Source: Leptospira noumeaensis (GTDB lineage: Bacteria > Spirochaetota > Leptospiria > Leptospirales > Leptospiraceae). Taken from it: 7,135 bases of DNA. Both the position numbers and the translations under genes were made by a program. Each line of letters starts with the position of its first letter. Position 1 is the stretch's first letter. Location of the stretch: NCBI RefSeq assembly GCF_004770765.1, contig NZ_RQFK01000034.1, positions 1 through 7,135 on the forward strand, in the 5' to 3' direction. Of this stretch, positions 6,650 through 7,135 are shown piece after piece. The notes beneath the pieces are model-generated. The model made no database searches, was not told the origin of the DNA, and was given only the letters and a program-made list of their open reading frames with translations.

Positions 6650-6932
6650 ATCTACATTTGATCGTTTAATGAAAGATAAATCCTTCAAAGCTAAATTTGA
6701 GAAGGAATATGATGCTCTAAATCTTTCTGAAACATTAATCGAACTTATGGAATCGCAAAAAGTATCCGTTAGAGAACTTTCAAAAAAAGCAAATGTATCA
6801 AGCACCGTAATTCAAGAAATTAGAAGTGGCAAACAAGATAATCCAACATTACTTGTCCTTTCTAAATTAATTCACACTTTAGGTGGTGAAATAGTAATTA
6901 AGAAAGGGAAGAAAACATTAGCTAGTGTATAA
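6615..6932 (+). CDS. higA: HigA-type XRE family antitoxin
   Basis: 105 aa from ATG 6615. A polar, Lys-rich N-terminus (1-37) is followed by a helix-turn-helix domain of the XRE/Cro-C1 type (about 38-95): LSETLIELMESQKVSVRELS, KANVSSTVIQEIRSGKQDNP with the recognition helix near 62-70, and LLVLSKLIHTLGGEIVI. Antitoxins of this family neutralise the partner toxin by complex formation and repress the operon. Here the helix-turn-helix is C-terminal to a short leader region, as in antitoxins paired with Gp49-like toxins. It overlaps the toxin gene by 35 nt, which couples the two translationally, and its strong RBS would favour antitoxin excess over the GTG-started toxin. The stop lies 9 nt before the attC. 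Confidence 0.87.
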   Translation: MKQEVKKASTTKSTFDRLMKDKSFKAKFEKEYDALNLSETLIELMESQKVSVRELSKKANVSSTVIQEIRSGKQDNPTLLVLSKLIHTLGGEIVIKKGKKTLASV

Positions 6933-6941
6933 ACCACACGT

Positions 6942-7106
6942 CGTATAACAGCGGCTACTCACTGCGCTTCGGCACTTCGGCCTCGCTTGGGCTGCGCCAC
7001 ATTTCCCTTCTGGCATTCGCCTTGCTTACGCAAGCTACATGCCAGTCCCTAACGTCCCGTCGGGACTCAGGGTCGGGAAACGTCGAGTAGCCTAGTTCGT
7101 TATACG
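6942..7106 (+). repeat. attC site of cassette 5
   Basis: 165 bp. R'' is CGTATAAC (6942-6949) and R' is GTTATACG (7099-7106), fully complementary. L'' GGCTACTCA pairs with L' CGAGTAGCC with one A/C position that becomes G.T on the bottom strand. Inner stems are TTTCCC/GGGAAA, CTGGCA/TGCCAG, CTTGC-ttac-GCAAG and the apical hairpin CCCT-AAC-GTCCC / GGGAC-TC-AGGG. Confidence 0.85.
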
Positions 7107-7112
7107 CAAGAA

Positions 7113-7135
7113 ATGAAACTAATTCCTAAAAAGAA
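7113..7135 (+). CDS. Start of the gene of cassette 6 (cut by the window edge)
   Basis: An ATG lies 13 nt after the cassette boundary and opens MKLIPKK before the sequence ends. No product can be named. A gene is expected here from the array pattern, in which every boundary is followed by a + strand gene within 100 nt. AAGAAATG gives only a poor ribosome binding site. Confidence 0.4.

Larger units (their letters stand above)
6172..7099 (+). mobile_element. Gene cassette 5 (HigB/HigA-type toxin-antitoxin)
   Basis: A 928-bp cassette. End arms 6171-6186 (GTTATACGACATGTGG) and 6934-6949 (CCACACGTCGTATAAC) are inverted complements over 16 nt with one A/C difference at 6181/6939. It has the longest leader of the five, 100 nt, which would leave room for its own promoter. 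Confidence 0.8.
1..7135 (+). mobile_element. Interior of an integron-type gene-cassette array
   Basis: Seven genes and one gene start lie on the + strand in units that each end with a GC-rich repeat of about 165 bp. Repeats end at 74, 2977, 3812, 4959, 6178 and 7106. Units run 68-2970, 2971-3805, 3806-4952, 4953-6171 and 6172-7099, cut at G^TTATRC, the point where integron integrases recombine attC sites. Each unit holds one gene or one two-gene operon packed tightly between repeats, as in gene cassettes. No integrase or attI is visible. A family of transposable units with terminal inverted repeats is an alternative, but the attC-like anatomy, the position of the repeat 3' of each gene and the uniform orientation favour an integron. 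Confidence 0.85.

Noticed and set aside
1..7135. Regularly repeated elements as a CRISPR array
   Set aside because: The repeats are about 165 bp, the intervals are gene-sized and unequal, and each interval holds a coding gene. This fits gene cassettes and not CRISPR.

Overview
The window is a stretch of a gene-cassette array of integron type. Five complete cassettes lie head to tail, and every gene is on the + strand. The cassettes are separated by six copies (one cut by the left edge) of a GC-rich, highly structured repeat of about 164-169 bp that has the layout of an attC recombination site: outer boxes GCATAAC/GTATAAC and GTTATGC/GTTATAC, an inner L''/L' stem, and a large folded central part. 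Each cassette begins just after the G of GTTATRC. No integrase, attI or cassette promoter (Pc) is in the window, so this is the interior of an array, probably a large chromosomal one. The coding parts are very AT-rich and the repeats clearly GC-rich. AT-rich Lys/Asn/Ile-rich proteins, the cassette style and the BrnTA and HigBA-type pairs suggest a spirochaete such as Leptospira. That is an impression from style, not proof.

Layout: 1-74, tail of an attC. Cassette 1 (68-2970): an 899-aa PHP-domain plus ABC/SMC-like ATPase, a probable defence-type enzyme. Cassette 2 (2971-3805): a BrnT/BrnA toxin-antitoxin pair. Cassette 3 (3806-4952): a 314-aa two-helix membrane protein of unknown function. Cassette 4 (4953-6171): a 338-aa protein with an HNH/treble-clef-like Cys/His pattern. 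Cassette 5 (6172-7099): a HigB/Gp49-type toxin with an XRE antitoxin. Cassette 6 (from 7100): only its first seven codons are seen.

The genes look like independent cargo, not one pathway: two toxin-antitoxin modules of the kind that stabilise long cassette arrays, and at least one nuclease/ATPase-type gene that would suit phage or plasmid defence. The most striking signal is in the cassette ends. In all five complete cassettes, the sequence just inside the left boundary is the inverted complement of the sequence just before that same cassette's own attC. The match covers 16-20 nt and goes well past the 7-nt R box. Position 11 of this match is always A at the left end and C at the right end, which becomes a G.T wobble on the bottom strand, the strand that attC recombination uses. 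These extended arms differ between cassettes, so they can pair fully only when a cassette is an excised circle and not while it sits next to its neighbours.
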